Assembly (NCBI GenBank): GCA_021014325.1
Contig: JAJGQC010000676.1
Span: 70,001-134,000, forward strand
Source of the DNA: Plazaster borealis
Taxonomy: Eukaryota > Echinodermata > Asteroidea > Forcipulatida > Labidiasteridae
Reading direction: 5' to 3'
Length of the DNA stretch: 64,000 nt
Part shown: piece by piece, positions 1 through 11,400 of the stretch
Layout of the letters: each line of letters starts with the position of its first letter
Numbering within the stretch: the first letter of the stretch is position 1
Position numbers and translations under genes: made by a program
The notes under the pieces: generated by a model
Database searches by the model: none
The model's input: only the letters and a program-made list of their open reading frames with translations
Told to the model about the DNA's origin: nothing

Positions 1-1410
1 CACTTTTTCATTTCCGTATCCGACTGCCACTTTTTTATTCATTATGAAATAAAATGAAATATTATTTACTCATATTAATGAGATATTGCTTTTGGTAACA
101 ATATGAGTGAAAAAGTATCAGCCAAAATATTTTCTTTCCTTCATTAATAATACATGTAGGCCTATTCTTCACTTTTGACTGGTCCACAAATAACAAATAT
201 CCATGGGTGACATTATTCCAGACAATAAGTCGACGTAGCTGCATAGCAACTCCAATCGACTTTCGTGTCAACTTCACAAACTGTACGAATGAGTGTAGTC
301 TTGGTGCGAGACCTTCTTGTTTTGATTTTTCACAATTTGTTTTGCAAGAGGGCTCTATCATCCAAGCGGCTCGTGGATGATAGTGCCCTCTCATGGGGAA
401 AGTAATGACAAATCAAAGTGAAAGGGTCTTGCACTAAGACTAGAGGGTCATGTCAAGCCAACTTACCTGGTGGGTTGGCAAGCGCCGTCTCAGATGATGC
501 TAAATTTGTTTTAATCAGTCTCCTATGGGTGCCATAAACACACATAATTTTAGAATCCCACTCCTTAACATTTCTGAAATATGACCCCCTAAAGTTTAAG
601 CCGTGCCCCTTCAAATTGATTTTGTGTTTTGGGGCCTTTTTAGAGGCTTTTATATCTACAAATGAAGCTGAGATATGTAGGCTATAATTTAATATACCTG
701 TAGGCTGTAGGGTATCTGGCATCCCATCAACTAGGATCTACTGTCAAAAGTAGCACAGGCCATTTGCATGTACAAAACAAGGTAGGTCTTTAAAAACCAA
801 TGTACTTTAGCCTACGGAATGACCTTTCATAATTTTTGAGATCCCCTAGTGCCTGTTTGAAATGTCTGATTGCTTAAATTATGTTACATTTGGTTATAAA
901 CTCGAGCATATTGACCAATCACACCTTTGCTGGTATTTGGCAGGGGTCTGATCTATGGGTCTACCTGTAAATAAAATGCCCCCAAAACACCCTTTTCAAG
1001 TACTGTAGTTATTTGACAGTATGGGACATTACTGACAGATTTTTCAAATTTTTCCCAATAAAACTATGTATCCAGTCTACTTATGTGAGAAAAAAGTTGG
1101 TTTCTTTCCTCCTTCATGGTCAGATTTTAATTTCAGTACACCTAGTTATTTGCCGGTTGTATGTACGCCTACACATACAGAGATAAATGTATGGAATGAC
1201 CCCTAAAACAAGTGTGATGGACTTGCTATGAATATTGTTGGCACGGTGCTTGCAGGTTTTCATGTACATGTACGGAGTCAGTACAGAAAGTTACAACAGA
1301 GAAGTAAATTTCCATTTTAATTTTTAAAAATTCTGTCATCCAAGGATAAAATTCACAATTCTGAACCCAGCAGTGTCATCCAAAATACAAATGTACAGGT
1401 CAGTTGGAAG
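1..1410. other. Intergenic sequence with dispersed-repeat pieces, no gene recognised
   Basis: No credible coding exon was seen. An open frame on the minus strand at 62-394 (110 codons) resembles no family I know. Bases 523-597 match 61774-61850 closely (both run through CTATGGGTGCCATAAAC and ATTTTAGAATCC), so this is an interspersed repeat. Because the retroelement that follows is on the minus strand, part of this stretch could be its 3' flank or LTR, but no paired LTR was found. Confidence 0.5.
738..965 (+). repeat. Dispersed repeat, inverted partner at 62630-62815
   Basis: The segment runs from TCTACTGTCAAAAGTAGCAC to TTTGGCAGGGGTCTG. It matches the reverse complement of about 62630-62815 with many substitutions, including the shared blocks AGGTCTTTAAAAAC and GGTATTTGGCAGGGGTCTG. 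Two diverged copies of one interspersed family therefore lie near the two ends of the window. Confidence 0.6.
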
Positions 1411-1958
1411 TCAACAACCCCAGGTCACAATTGGGAATTTCTTTGTGACTACTTGGGGTGGCTGAATGGCTGACCTCAAAAGAGGCAGGTGGCTTAAGGT
1501 CAATGCTTCCAGGTCGCTCACATCATTGGAAACCTTTGTGATAGGTCTACTGTTGATTATACTCTCTAATTCACAGAGTAGCGTATAGATGCAAACTCTC
1601 ATCAGACAATATTTGCTGACTCATCAGGGAGAAGAGCACTTTTCTCACAGTTCTTATCTGCCTTTCCCATGCCGCCATGATGGGACCCAGCAGGTGGGTT
1701 GAAGGTCCACTGAATGCTCCTTTGCAGCAAGGGATTTTTAAGTTGGGTTTTATTCCAACCTTCTATTTCTTTTCTGAGCTCCTTCTCTGCGCTAACCAAA
1801 TTGGTTCCATTGTCCAACCTCATCTCTTTCACATTTCCTCTGCTGGCAATGAACCTGCGTATTGCATCAATGCATGAATCTGTGTCCAAAGAATCTGCCT
1901 TTTCAATGTGTACTGCTCGTGAGGCTAGACAGGTAAAGATGACGCCATACCGTTTCAC
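1411..1958 (-). pseudogene. BEL/Pao integrase fragment
   Basis: This is the integrase core that would insert the element's cDNA. Two overlapping frames (1602-1958 and 1411-1602) carry it. The first reads through ASRAVHIE, SLDTDSCIDAIRRFIASRG and RLDNGTN, which supplies the second catalytic Asp, then HHGGM. The second continues with LLCELESIINSRPIT, which supplies the catalytic Glu. A frame change near 1602-1625 separates them, where the usual HHGGMWER-type stretch is corrupted. The zinc-binding N-terminal part should lie at 1960-2360; only scrambled frames are seen there. It cannot make a functional protein as written. Confidence 0.85.
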
Positions 1959-2364
1959 TCAAAATAGTCCATTCCTACTCTGGTAAGAGGGGCTCATCAG
2001 GTTTGAGCCCTATCAGAGGGAGATCAGCCCATCTTTGTAGATTTACTCTGGCCCTGCTTCCTACATGTCACACACACATTTCCAATATCCGCCTAACTGA
2101 TGAATCTTTCATCCCCCTGCTCCTTAGCAATCTATCATCTGCATGTTGTACTTTGCACATGTTGCAAAATTTTGTTCTCAGCCATTTTCAGTTCTTTCAA
2201 AGTGAGCGCACCCTCCAAATCTTGTGGGAGTTTGCCCAACTTGTGCTTTAATTTTATCCATTTTCCAAATCTTAGTATCCAGGAAACTGCCTTCTTTAAT
2301 CTGAACCAGTGTGAGTAGTGCAGAATGATTTTGTCAGCATCACTTCTCTCTGTATCGCTGGGTA

Positions 2365-3722
2365 CTAGAGTACTTGCAAGAACAACTCTTTTATTTCAGG
2401 AACTTGTGGTGCATCAAACTTATTAAGCTCTAATCTTGAGGGCCATTCATCTTCCTGCTGAAGTAGGAACTTTGGGCCATCCTTCCACTCTTCCATCTGA
2501 AGAAATTGCTCAACCTTTTTCCCTCTAGAGCAAACATCAGCAGGATTAAGTGCCGACTCAACGTGACGCCACTGAGTTGGGCTGGAACCATCAAGGATAA
2601 CTGCTAATCTGTTAGCTACAAATGCCCTAAAGCATGTTGTTCCGCTGTTGATATACCACAGCACTGATGTACTATCAGTCCAAAAGTATGTGTCATCCAC
2701 TTCAATTGCAAGTTCCCTTTTGATCATATGATCAACTCGAACTGCTATTGTTGCAGCTGTCAGCTCCATTCTTCGGATTGTTACCTGCTTGAGTGGGGCC
2801 ACTCGTGATTTACTCATCAATCTCTCCCACATCATTCTCCAATCTTACTCATCAATCTCTCCCACATCATTCTCCAATCTTACTCATCAATCTCTCTCAC
2901 ATTATTCTCCAATCTCAAATACGAAACGGTGCCATAGCCTGACTCACTAGCATCAGCAAAGTGATGAACAGTAACTGACTTGAGTCGCCCATCCTCAAAC
3001 CCTTCTGGCTTCATACATCTGTCCTTCTTGAATTCTGCTAGCCTTGGCATTTCCGTCTGCAAGATTTGGTGGAATTTTTTCATCCCATCCTAACTTTAAT
3101 TGGCACATGGCTTGCAGAAGCTGTTTAGCTGGGAGCACTGCTGGAGAGACACATCCTTTGGATCATAGACAGAGCTTGTAGGGGGTCTGTCTTTCATCTG
3201 AATTCTGAATCCAAAATCTTTGACACCCTTTGCCAGTTTATCTTCTGGAATGGTCTCCAAAACTTTCCTTTCACTGCTCACTGTTAGATGGAAACCTCCT
3301 CTTCCACAACTTTCAGTTAAATCTTCCACCAGCTTCACTGCCCCTGACACTGAGGGTGCTGAACACAAACAATCATCGACGTAGAAGTTGCGGTGAATTA
3401 TTTGGGCTACTTCTTTGCCCGAGTTTTCTGCTTGGTCATCCGCCGCTCCCTTTAAGGCGTAGTTTGCACATAAAGGAGAAGAAACTGCTCCAAAGACATG
3501 CACTTTCATGCGGTAATCTGTCAACGGTTTGGTCACATCAACATCTTGCCACCACAACAGCCTCAGCAGGTCTCTGTCCTCTCTGGGCACAAGGACTTGA
3601 GAAAACATGCCCTCAATATCAGCCATAATGGCGACCTTGTCCTGCCTAAATCTTGTCAACACACCAACCAAGCTATTTGTAAAGTCAGGCCCCTGTAACA
3701 ACTGTTTAATTGAGGGAGACAC
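2365..3722 (-). pseudogene. BEL/Pao reverse transcriptase and RNase H, broken
   Basis: 3096-3722 encodes an RT core of 208 codons. [10 protein letters not shown] holds the first catalytic Asp (about residue 35), and the FYVDD box holds the other two (YVDD about residues 114-117). 2880-3083 continues with the connection segment ending in HHFADASESGYGTVSYLR. 2365-2835 carries the RNase H-like region with ELTAAT and WTDSTSVLWYI and then HVESALNPAD. The frame between the last two pieces is broken exactly at a triplicated 35-bp sequence (2811-2915), and another break lies near 3090. In an intact element these would be one continuous pol frame. Confidence 0.88.
2811..2915 (+). repeat. 35-bp unit in three tandem copies inside the Pao pol region
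   Basis: Copies start at 2811, 2846 and 2881. The first two are identical and the third differs at two or three bases. Each begins TACTCATCAATCTCTC and ends TTCTCCAATCT. Two added copies insert 70 bp, not a multiple of three, which accounts for the frame break between the RT connection segment and RNase H. Confidence 0.95.
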
Positions 3723-3957
3723 CTTTTGTAGCTGGCTGTACAGTCATACACCATCCCTTAACTTGGTTTTTTTGTGGATGCACGACACCATGATGAGGAA
3801 TCTCCCATCATCCCTTTTTGTTCCCTCTTCAGGAACTTTCTCCATGGCCATTGGTTTATGCTTAAACAGGGAACAAATTTCCCATTTTGCCAACATGTAT
3901 CCTAATAAGGAAACATTCACAGTCAAGCATAAATGTCTCCAATTTTGGAAACGTATC

Positions 3958-4150
3958 AAATGTTTCCTGATCAGGAAACATTTGTCAAACTGTACAGTGT
4001 TTCCAAAACATTAAACACCAATAATGTTTCCTGATCAGGAAACATTTGTAAAAGTGTACAGTGTTTCCAAAATAGGACACACTAAAAATGTTTCCTGATC
4101 AGGAAATGTTTGACAATACTGTTAAGTGTTTCCAAAACAGGAAACAATAA
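3958..4150. repeat. 63-bp tandem repeat centred on a perfect palindrome
   Basis: The palindrome TGTTTCCTGATCAGGAAACA occurs at 3961-3980 and recurs at 4025 and 4089 (the last with one changed arm). Each is followed by a spacer ending GTGTTTCCAAAA, giving a period of about 63 bp. Diverged copies of the TTTCC/GGAAA motif continue on both sides (about 3890-4260). Confidence 0.85.
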
Positions 4151-4629
4151 CAGATAATTTTTGAAAAAATCAATTGTTTCCAAACCAAGAAATGCTACCG
4201 ACAGAAAACCAAGTTTTTCCAATCCTGGAAACAGTTTTTATGCCAGAAAACATTTTGCCTCATAAAGACTTTATGAAATGTTCCAAACAAAAGTGGTCTT
4301 AAATTATTGTTTCTAATCTCTGCCATGAAAGTGGGACATTTTCAACTGGTTATAACTTTGTTCTGTAAAGTAAAATGCCAGTCAAACTTATAAGTGGAAT
4401 CTTCTTCAACATAAAATTGTTTCCATATTGTGAACGTTAAACAGCCTTAATTTCAAAAGCACACATAATAGTACACAGTGATGGGATTTGTGTACAGATT
4501 GTCTGTCTGCACTGGATTTTTGTTAAGGGCATTTGGAGAACATCCAAAAATTGTTGATGCGTGTTGCAAATTCTATTTTCACTTGAAATCAAATTCCCTG
4601 CGGTGGAAACATTCTAATTGTTCAGTGGC

Positions 4630-5045
4630 GTGTCGTGGCCGAGTGGATAAGAACACCAAACTCAAGCTCTCGTATTTCTGATCAGCAGAGTGTGGGTTCA
4701 AGTCCCGGTCATGACACTTGTGTCCTTAAGCAAGACACTTAACCATTATTACTGTGCCTTCGGATGGGACGTAAAGCCGTAGGTCCAGTTTGTTAATTGT
4801 TTGTAATTCACATAAAAGAACCCAGTGCACTTATCATAAAGAGGAGGGGTTTGCCCCGGTGTTCCTGGTTTGATCGGCAGCATATTGCGCCACAGCACCT
4901 TGTAAAACCATTACATGGTGCTATGTAAAGGGATAGGTCTCATGCTTCAACACGTAGCTCCGCATACCTTGCAGGAAAAAATACTGAGCGCTTTGATACG
5001 CCCATCGGGTGTGATAAAGCGCTATATAAAACATCCGTATTATTA
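4630..5045 (+). mobile_element. tRNA-derived SINE
   Basis: The head (about 4631-4717) keeps both internal RNA polymerase III promoter boxes: an A box TGGCCGAGTGG at 4637-4647 and a B box GGTTCAAGTCC at 4695-4705. It resembles a Leu/Ser-type tRNA. The body follows with TTAAGCAAGACACTTAACC and a segment beginning CTTCGGATGGGACGTAAAGC, as in other deuterostome SINEs with this body. The tail ends near GCGCTATATAAAACATC and a short ATT-rich run. Related copies lie at 28755 and, reversed, at 57975. Confidence 0.85.
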
Positions 5046-5190
5046 TATAAGTGCGATGACTAGAGCAAGCTAGTCGAAACGTTGAGACAGATTAAGAACT
5101 CACTCCGCAGCAGTGAAGTTATTAACGAGAAGTCCCCCGATCCACGAAGCGAAACTAGTAGTCCCCTACTGATTGTCCTACATTCCGCCC
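5046..5190 (+). repeat. Dispersed repeat with GTCGAAACG hairpin
   Basis: It starts GATGACTAGAGCAAGCTAGT followed by CGAAACG. GACTAG and CTAGTC can pair as a 6-bp stem around AGCAAG. The rest contains GAACTCACTCCGCAGCAGTG and ends near CCGCCCAGGTAGTAGTTAA. Diverged relatives lie at 11395-11590 and 31656-31935. The hairpin followed by CGAAACG resembles stem II and the GAAA box of a hammerhead ribozyme, or sequences found near Penelope-like elements, but the full catalytic core is absent here. Confidence 0.6.
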
Positions 5191-5356
5191 AGGTAGTAGT
5201 TAATTAATAATAATAATAATGCATTTATAATGCGCCATCTATCTAGTGTACAAGACCCTATTCCGAGGCGCAGAACAAAAAAACCAAAACATATAAGCAA
5301 CGAAAGAGAAATATAGAATACAGTTATACAATGAATAATCTAAGACATGTTACAAG

Positions 5357-7202
5357 CTAAGTGTATGTGGAGTTAAATAAATGAGTTTTCAGCAAGTTTT
5401 TAAACAATGGAAGAGAACTACAGCATCTAATGTTATTAGGTAAAGTGTTCCAAAGTTTAGGAGCACAAGCAGAAAAGGCACGATCGCCATATGATGAGGA
5501 CGTTCTAGGAATAGTTATAAGGGTCTTAGCAGAAGAACGAAGAGTGCGAGAAGGGGCGTAAGGTACAAGAAGATTTGCAATGTAAGATGGAGTTAAGCCA
5601 ATCTGAGATTTAAATGTAATTAGTAAAATTTTGAATTGAATTCGTTGTCCAATGGGAAGCCAGTGAAGTTCCTGCAATATAGGTGTAATATGATCGTGTT
5701 TTTTAGATTTTGTTAAAACACGAGCGGCAGCATTTTGTACAAGTTGTAGTTTGTGGAGCTGGTGTTCAGTAACTCCGTATAATAATGAGTTACCATTGTC
5801 AAGGCGAGAAGTGACCAAAGAATGGATGATGGTAGCAGCAGTTTTATGTGATAAGGTTTTTCGAATGGTAGGCCTATTTACAGTATGTAAGTAATAATAT
5901 GTTGATTGACAAATCCTGCTGACATGTTTAACCATGGATAGTGTGTTACCAAAAATAATTCCCAAATTACGCGCACAAGGTGAGGCAAGAATAGAGGCAC
6001 TGTCAACGTGAATGTTATGATCAATGATGTTTTGTCGCTGATGTTTGGAAGTTATAATGAGAAATTCTGTTTTGTCATTTAGTTTTAGCTTGTTTATGGT
6101 CATCCAGGACATAATCTCTGATATACAGGCTTCAGCACACTGGCGAGCCGATTCCTCACTGTTGGGTTTGTTCAAATCAAATGGCAAATAGAGTTGCGTG
6201 TCATCCGCATACGCATGTACACGTAAGCCATGTTTACGTGCAATATTAGTAATTGGGCTAGCATAGATTGTAAAAAGCAACGGCCCCAGAACCGATCCTT
6301 GGGGTACGGCGTAAGGGAGAGGATCAAAGTCGGACAGGATACCAGCAATGTTCACTGACTGGGTCCTGTTACTGAAATATGATTGTAGCCACTTCAGAGC
6401 CGAGCCCTTGTCACCAATTGATGCAAGGCGAGTATAAAGTATGTCATGATCAATGGTGTCAAAGGCTGCAGAAAGATCAAGAAGAATAAGAAATACACCA
6501 AATTTATCATCCAGTTCACATAAAATATCATTTTGCACCCTCAGTAAAGCTGTTTCTGTACTGTGGTATTTTCTGTAAGCTGATTGGAAGTGTTCATATA
6601 GGTTGTTAGAAGATAAATGATCAATGAGCTGGCATGCAACAACCTTCTCAACAATTTTTGACACAAACTTTAAATTAGAGACGGACGGAAGTTCTTCAAA
6701 TTTTCAGAGTCAAGCGAAGGTTTTTTGAGGAGCGGTGTAACCAGTGCATTCTTAAAATGGTCCGGGAAAATAGCTGTTTCAAAAGAGTTATTCACAATCT
6801 TTGTGATCACAGGTGCAAATACATTGATATGGTCTTTGAGCATCCATGTTGGTACAGGATCCAAGACACACGATTTAGATGGTGATCCAGAGATAAGTTT
6901 AGAAATCTCTGTTACATTTACAGGTCTGAAATATTCCAAAAATTGGGTAGTACATGTAGGGGACCAGTATCTTATGTGGGAGAAGAAACTGGAACTATGT
7001 CTAGGCCTTGACGGATTGTGCTGATTTTTGTAATGAAATAATCAATAAATCTCTTAGCAAGTTGAGATTTACATGTATGTGAAGGTAGTTTTACTTTTCC
7101 TTTCTGATGCAACAAACTTTCAACAACTTTGAACAATTCTTTTTGGTCCTTGCACTGGGAAACTTTGTCATGATAGTAGTCCAATTTGGCTTGATTAATC
7201 AT
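5357..7202 (-). pseudogene. LINE reverse transcriptase, frameshifted
   Basis: The largest open piece (5357-6664, 435 codons) has the RT core: LILLDLSAAFDTIDH with the first catalytic Asp (about residues 60-72), AVPQGSVLGPLLF, and HAYADDTQLY with the catalytic pair at about residues 154-155. Further on it has KLQLVQNAAARVL and ELHWLPI, typical of the C-terminal part of CR1/L2/Crack-like ORF2. 6670-6939 and 6972-7202 are the preceding finger region. At about 6660-6685 the end of one frame (NFRPSLI) and the start of the next (LKFVSKIVEKV in another phase) show that a base was gained or lost. Confidence 0.9.
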
Positions 7203-7925
7203 ATTTGTAACAACAAGGTGCTGTGATTTAAAAAGTCTATTTCAAGTTTTGAATTACGCCACCGTCTTTCATACCTTTTCCTACACTTTTTTGCACTATC
7301 AATTTCAAGAGTGTACCACGGATTAGAGGTACGGATTGTCACAGAGCGCTTTTTCAGGGGGGCATGTTTTTCGAGAATACCTGTGAATCGGGTGGTGTCA
7401 TACTGTACAACCAGTTTATCTAAATCAGCTTCAGGATCGATGATCAAATCACTTAACCTGATATCATATGAGAAAGCATTCTTATCAATTGAACTCCACT
7501 TCCGATAATTAATAACTTTCTTGGTAGGCTTAGGCTTAGCAAGTTTAAGTTTACAATGAACAGCAGCATGATTAGCAAACATGAATGGGACATCTACAGA
7601 ATCAATAATATTGTCATTTGAACAAGATATAATTAAATCTAGGCAGTGGCCATTGATGTGGGTTGGTTGAGAGACAAATTGTGATAGGTTAGATGTATTC
7701 AGTATGTCTTTGAGTTTCAACACATCAGGATCATCCTCAACATCAAAATGGAAGTTGAAATCGCCAACCATAAGGAGTTTACCAGGAGTTGTAGTCAGAG
7801 AAGATACATACTCTGAGAATTCTTTCAAGAACACCCTTGATGTAATCCAGTGTTTGGAGCTGTATGGGGGTCTATAAAGGATGACAAGTTTAACAGGAGA
7901 TAATTGACCTTTAAATGTTAGATCA
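7199..7925 (-). pseudogene. LINE endonuclease C-terminal half
   Basis: The frame 7199-7834, extended in pieces to about 7925, encodes the later part of an exonuclease-endonuclease-phosphatase domain: VILYRPPYSS, LLMVGDFNFH (Asp and Asn of the active site) and QFVSQPTH. The last catalytic box, normally SDH, reads ANH, so the catalytic Asp appears replaced by Asn. The N-terminal half of the domain is absent. An intact protein of this type would nick target DNA for target-primed reverse transcription. Confidence 0.85.
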
Positions 7926-8432
7926 TGTAAAAGCTAGTGGTACTTATAAGGATGACGATGATATAAGACGGATTATTCTCTGATAACAATGATCTGGGTT
8001 GTATTTATTTAGCAGCCATTAAGCAAGTAACTATCTAAGACTGATCGATGGAGGGCGCTAGACTAACTATCGTTACACCCTTCCTTTCATAGAAGAAACC
8101 TTTGTTTATAAACTTACAGTTAAACTAGAACTACAACAATAAACAACTGTTATAAAACCAATAACAATAACCTTGTACTGAGGTTAAACTTCTATTTCTG
8201 TGTTTATTGTGAGCAAAAATCAAATGACAAAGATCTATGTGTTAGTTATGTAAAACAAATATTGAACACATTTCATTCCTGCATTGTTGCAGAATTTAGT
8301 CACTCGATGAAATCTAGCTTTTCCACAGTCCAGATTTCACCTCTTGATTATAATTATGTGACAATGCACTCATGTGCATCCAATATTTGTTTAGTGTTTT
8401 TATTGGAGTGTTTTTGTTTTTTGAATTCCCAG
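7926..8432. other. Unique sequence upstream of the first visible helicase exon
   Basis: No exon or repeat was recognised. Because the helicase exon at 8433 begins after a splice acceptor, this stretch is expected to be intron. Earlier exons were not found in the 8.4 kb to its left, so the intron probably extends beyond the window edge. Confidence 0.5.
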
Positions 8433-11400
8433 ATGCTTGATAACATGAAGACACAGTTCTGTGAGCTGCTGGCATCGCTTGGTTTTGTCCAGCACAAGTC
8501 CTGCAAGCAGCCTGCTGCAAATAGACACTCAGGTACAGAGTTGAAAGTCAAAATGACTGCAACAAACCTCAGAAATTGACTCAGAAAAATTACACTTTGA
8601 AGTCGGATTATAGTTGGAGGTGGTATACATGCTTGGTAATGAGAAATTGAGCGTTTGGACATTGTAGCATTTCAGCATTACAGGAAATTTCCGAGTTTGG
8701 CCACAAAGATCTCGGAAAGTATACATCCTTTTCACTGAATGGGTGTATTTACATTGAATTACTTGGGTCATTAAACTTAATGGATGAGCAGTTAATCTGC
8801 CTGGGGCAGTCAGCAGCCCTACTGGCTTGTGCATGATTCAATTAAGTCCACTGTTTGGAAAAGGAATTACATGGATATAACAGGTGTGAGTTGCCAGACG
8901 AAAAGGATGTTTTATTTTAGCCTCTTTCTTTAATGGAGCTTTTCCCGTACTGGAGGGGAATATGGCACTTCTTAGAACCATTTGCACTGGTGTTAACCTT
9001 GGGTGACCTACGCCACGCTTACACCATCGTAGTTTTTTCAGCAGTACGCTATATAATAGTGTGTCTAATCCCTGATTGATTGAATGCCTATTGCTAGATT
9101 TAGGTTAAATCATTTGAGACACTCGCAAGACTATTCATTCGTCGCACTCAAAGCATGTTCAAGATAGCACATTGAAGTAAAAATTTGTTTTCTCCAGACA
9201 GGAATCGACAGCTCATCAAAGCCGTCTTATGCTCGGGTCTGTACCCGAATGTGGCTGAGGTCAGGGGTAACTCATTCAACAGATGAGCCGGAAAACACAG
9301 GTAGGATGTGAACCTGCAACTAATGATTCACATCTCTGGTGGCGATCTTCTATATGTTGACTCCAACCCAACACCTTCAATACTACTGAAGGTGGTGGGT
9401 AGGATGTGAATCTGCAACTAATGATTCCCATCTCAGGTGGCGGTCTTCTGAATGTTGACTCCAACCCAACACCTTCAATACTACTGAAGGTGGTGGGTAG
9501 GATGTGAACCTGCAACTAATGATTCCCATCTCAGGTGGCGGTTTCTGAATGTTGATTTCCAACCCACCACCTTCAATACTACTGAAGGTGGTGGGTAGGA
9601 TGTGAACCTGCAACTAATGATTCCCATCTCAGGTGGCGGTTTCTGAATGTTGACTCCAACCCACCACCTTAAATATAGTTACTGAAGGTGGTGGGTAGGA
9701 TGTGAATCTGCAACTAATGATTCCCATCTCTGGTTGCGATCTTCTATATGTTGACTTCTACTATAAAAAAATTAAGGTGGTGGGTTCGATTCCTACCTGG
9801 GGTGCCTTCAGATATTTTGTTTCCTGCAGAATTGGAAAACTTCACCTGAAGAGATAAACCTCTCAACATAGACTAGTTTCAAAAATCTTTTGCTGAAAAC
9901 CTACAATATATAATTTTTGTTTACCTCCCGTAGACCAGCCAAGATTATGACACCACAAGATGGCCAAGTCAAGATCCATCCCAAGTTGGTCAACTCCGAT
10001 GAGAGAACCAATTCCCGTCAAACTGGATCCTCTATATACCACCTCAAGATGAAATCTTCCAGTGTAAGGCCGGTTCCAAACTGGCGGCTACGGTTTTGGC
10101 TATGGCTGGAGTGCCACGTCATCATGCGTTGAAGTATAGGATGTCCTTGGCAACACCCATAGCAACAGTCGAAGCTGTAGCTGTAACCGCCAATTCGGAT
10201 ACGGCATTTGTCAGAGTTGAGATTCTAGACAGGAGCAGACTTTTCCCATCAGTTATTTTAGACTGGGTCCGCTTTTGTGCGGTCTAGTGCACGGGACTCG
10301 AGTTCTGGTGTTTTAATATTGGCTATTTGGAGATGGGAAAACGATAGGAACAATGTGTCTCCACTGAAGAATTCTAAAGAGAGGGATGTTCCACAAGGAA
10401 TTTTGAGTACAATGTATTATTATTATTATGTATTTCATATTATCTGCCTTTTAAAATTATGTATAATAATTTTGGGTTGACCAAAAGACAAATTGACTAG
10501 AGCAGGACTTGAACCTACAACCTCCAGATTAATGTGCCGGCGCTCCACCAACTGAGCAATCTAGACCTAATGATGACCGTCTCCCTATTTGGTCAATATC
10601 TTTGTTTGGGGGTAACAGTCAGAAGCTATTCAACTTGTAACTGCCGTACACCCAAGCTTACGATACAACCTGGGAAGTGGCAGCAGAGGGATTACCTTAG
10701 AAATCAATAAATGAATTATTGTAAGCTTAACTTAATCCTAGATTATCACAATCTTGAATCTTTATTCCCCATTGTAGGTATTCCTGCATGATACCAGTGC
10801 TGTGGAGCCCTACCCCTTGTTGTTTTTCGGCAGGAAAATCGGAGTCGCAACTGAAGACGGCCATGAAACGATCACCGTTGATGATCACATCAAGTTCCAT
10901 GCACCAGCAACAATCGCAAATCTTGTCAAGGTGAGATAGTGGTTTATGGTAGAGTGTTTGTCCCTCGTAACTTTGTGTCTTCCAATCTTAGTTTAAATTG
11001 AATTGGGTGCATTCGTCAGCTCTGGGTCTCCCCCGTGAGTCTCCCATGAAGTCATGCTGGTGGCTAACTCGTGTCAGCCACCACTACCCCGCTTGTTACT
11101 GGTGGCAGACTTTGGTTACTGACATTACATTCATGTAAAAAGATGGTGACATGCAGCAACAAAAATATTCTTTCAGAATGGTAGGTATGTCGTAGTCACT
11201 CAAAATCAAAACAAAAATAGTTGGCAGCTACACAGGGCACTCACACTACCAATAACTCTGAGCTCACCAACCACAGTTCTCCTTTCAGAACAACCATGGT
11301 GGAATAAGAACACGTAACAACCAACCAAAGCAGTGCTGACTCTAGACTGAAACCTCTGAATCCCTATAAAGAGACCAGCATCTCAAACACTCTTCAGTCT

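Larger units (their letters stand above)
1411..3840 (-). mobile_element. Degenerate BEL/Pao LTR retrotransposon, internal region
   Basis: On the minus strand the order is reverse transcriptase, RNase H, then integrase, as in Pao-type pol polyproteins. Reading is broken into at least five frames by stops and frameshifts. The upstream edge (3744-3840) still encodes a degraded segment of the HHGV-HPKK type that normally precedes the RT core. No gag, protease or LTR pair was recognised, so this is an old partial copy. The family call rests on the [11 protein letters not shown] motif, the WTDSTSVLWYI RNase H motif and the integrase DNGTN and SIINSRP motifs. Confidence 0.85.
5190..7925 (-). mobile_element. 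5'-truncated CR1/L2-like non-LTR retrotransposon (LINE)
   Basis: On the minus strand an apurinic-type endonuclease C-terminal part is followed by a reverse transcriptase and a C-terminal region. The 3' UTR ends in an ATT microsatellite (5205-5222), a usual tail for CR1/L2-type elements. The coding region starts abruptly at about 7925, consistent with 5' truncation. Several frameshifts split ORF2, so the copy is dead. Confidence 0.88.

Noticed and set aside
62..394. 110-codon minus-strand frame
   Set aside because: No recognised domain or splice context; possibly part of a retroelement flank.
4630..4717. Functional tRNA gene
   Set aside because: A and B boxes are present, but the anticodon arm does not fold well and a SINE body follows without a terminator.
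8354..8834. Minus-strand frames of about 100 codons over the first helicase exon
   Set aside because: Shadows of the plus-strand exon, without splice signals or homology.
9276..9613. Overlapping minus-strand frames with repeated MQVHILPTTFSSIE
   Set aside because: Translation of the 98-bp intronic minisatellite.
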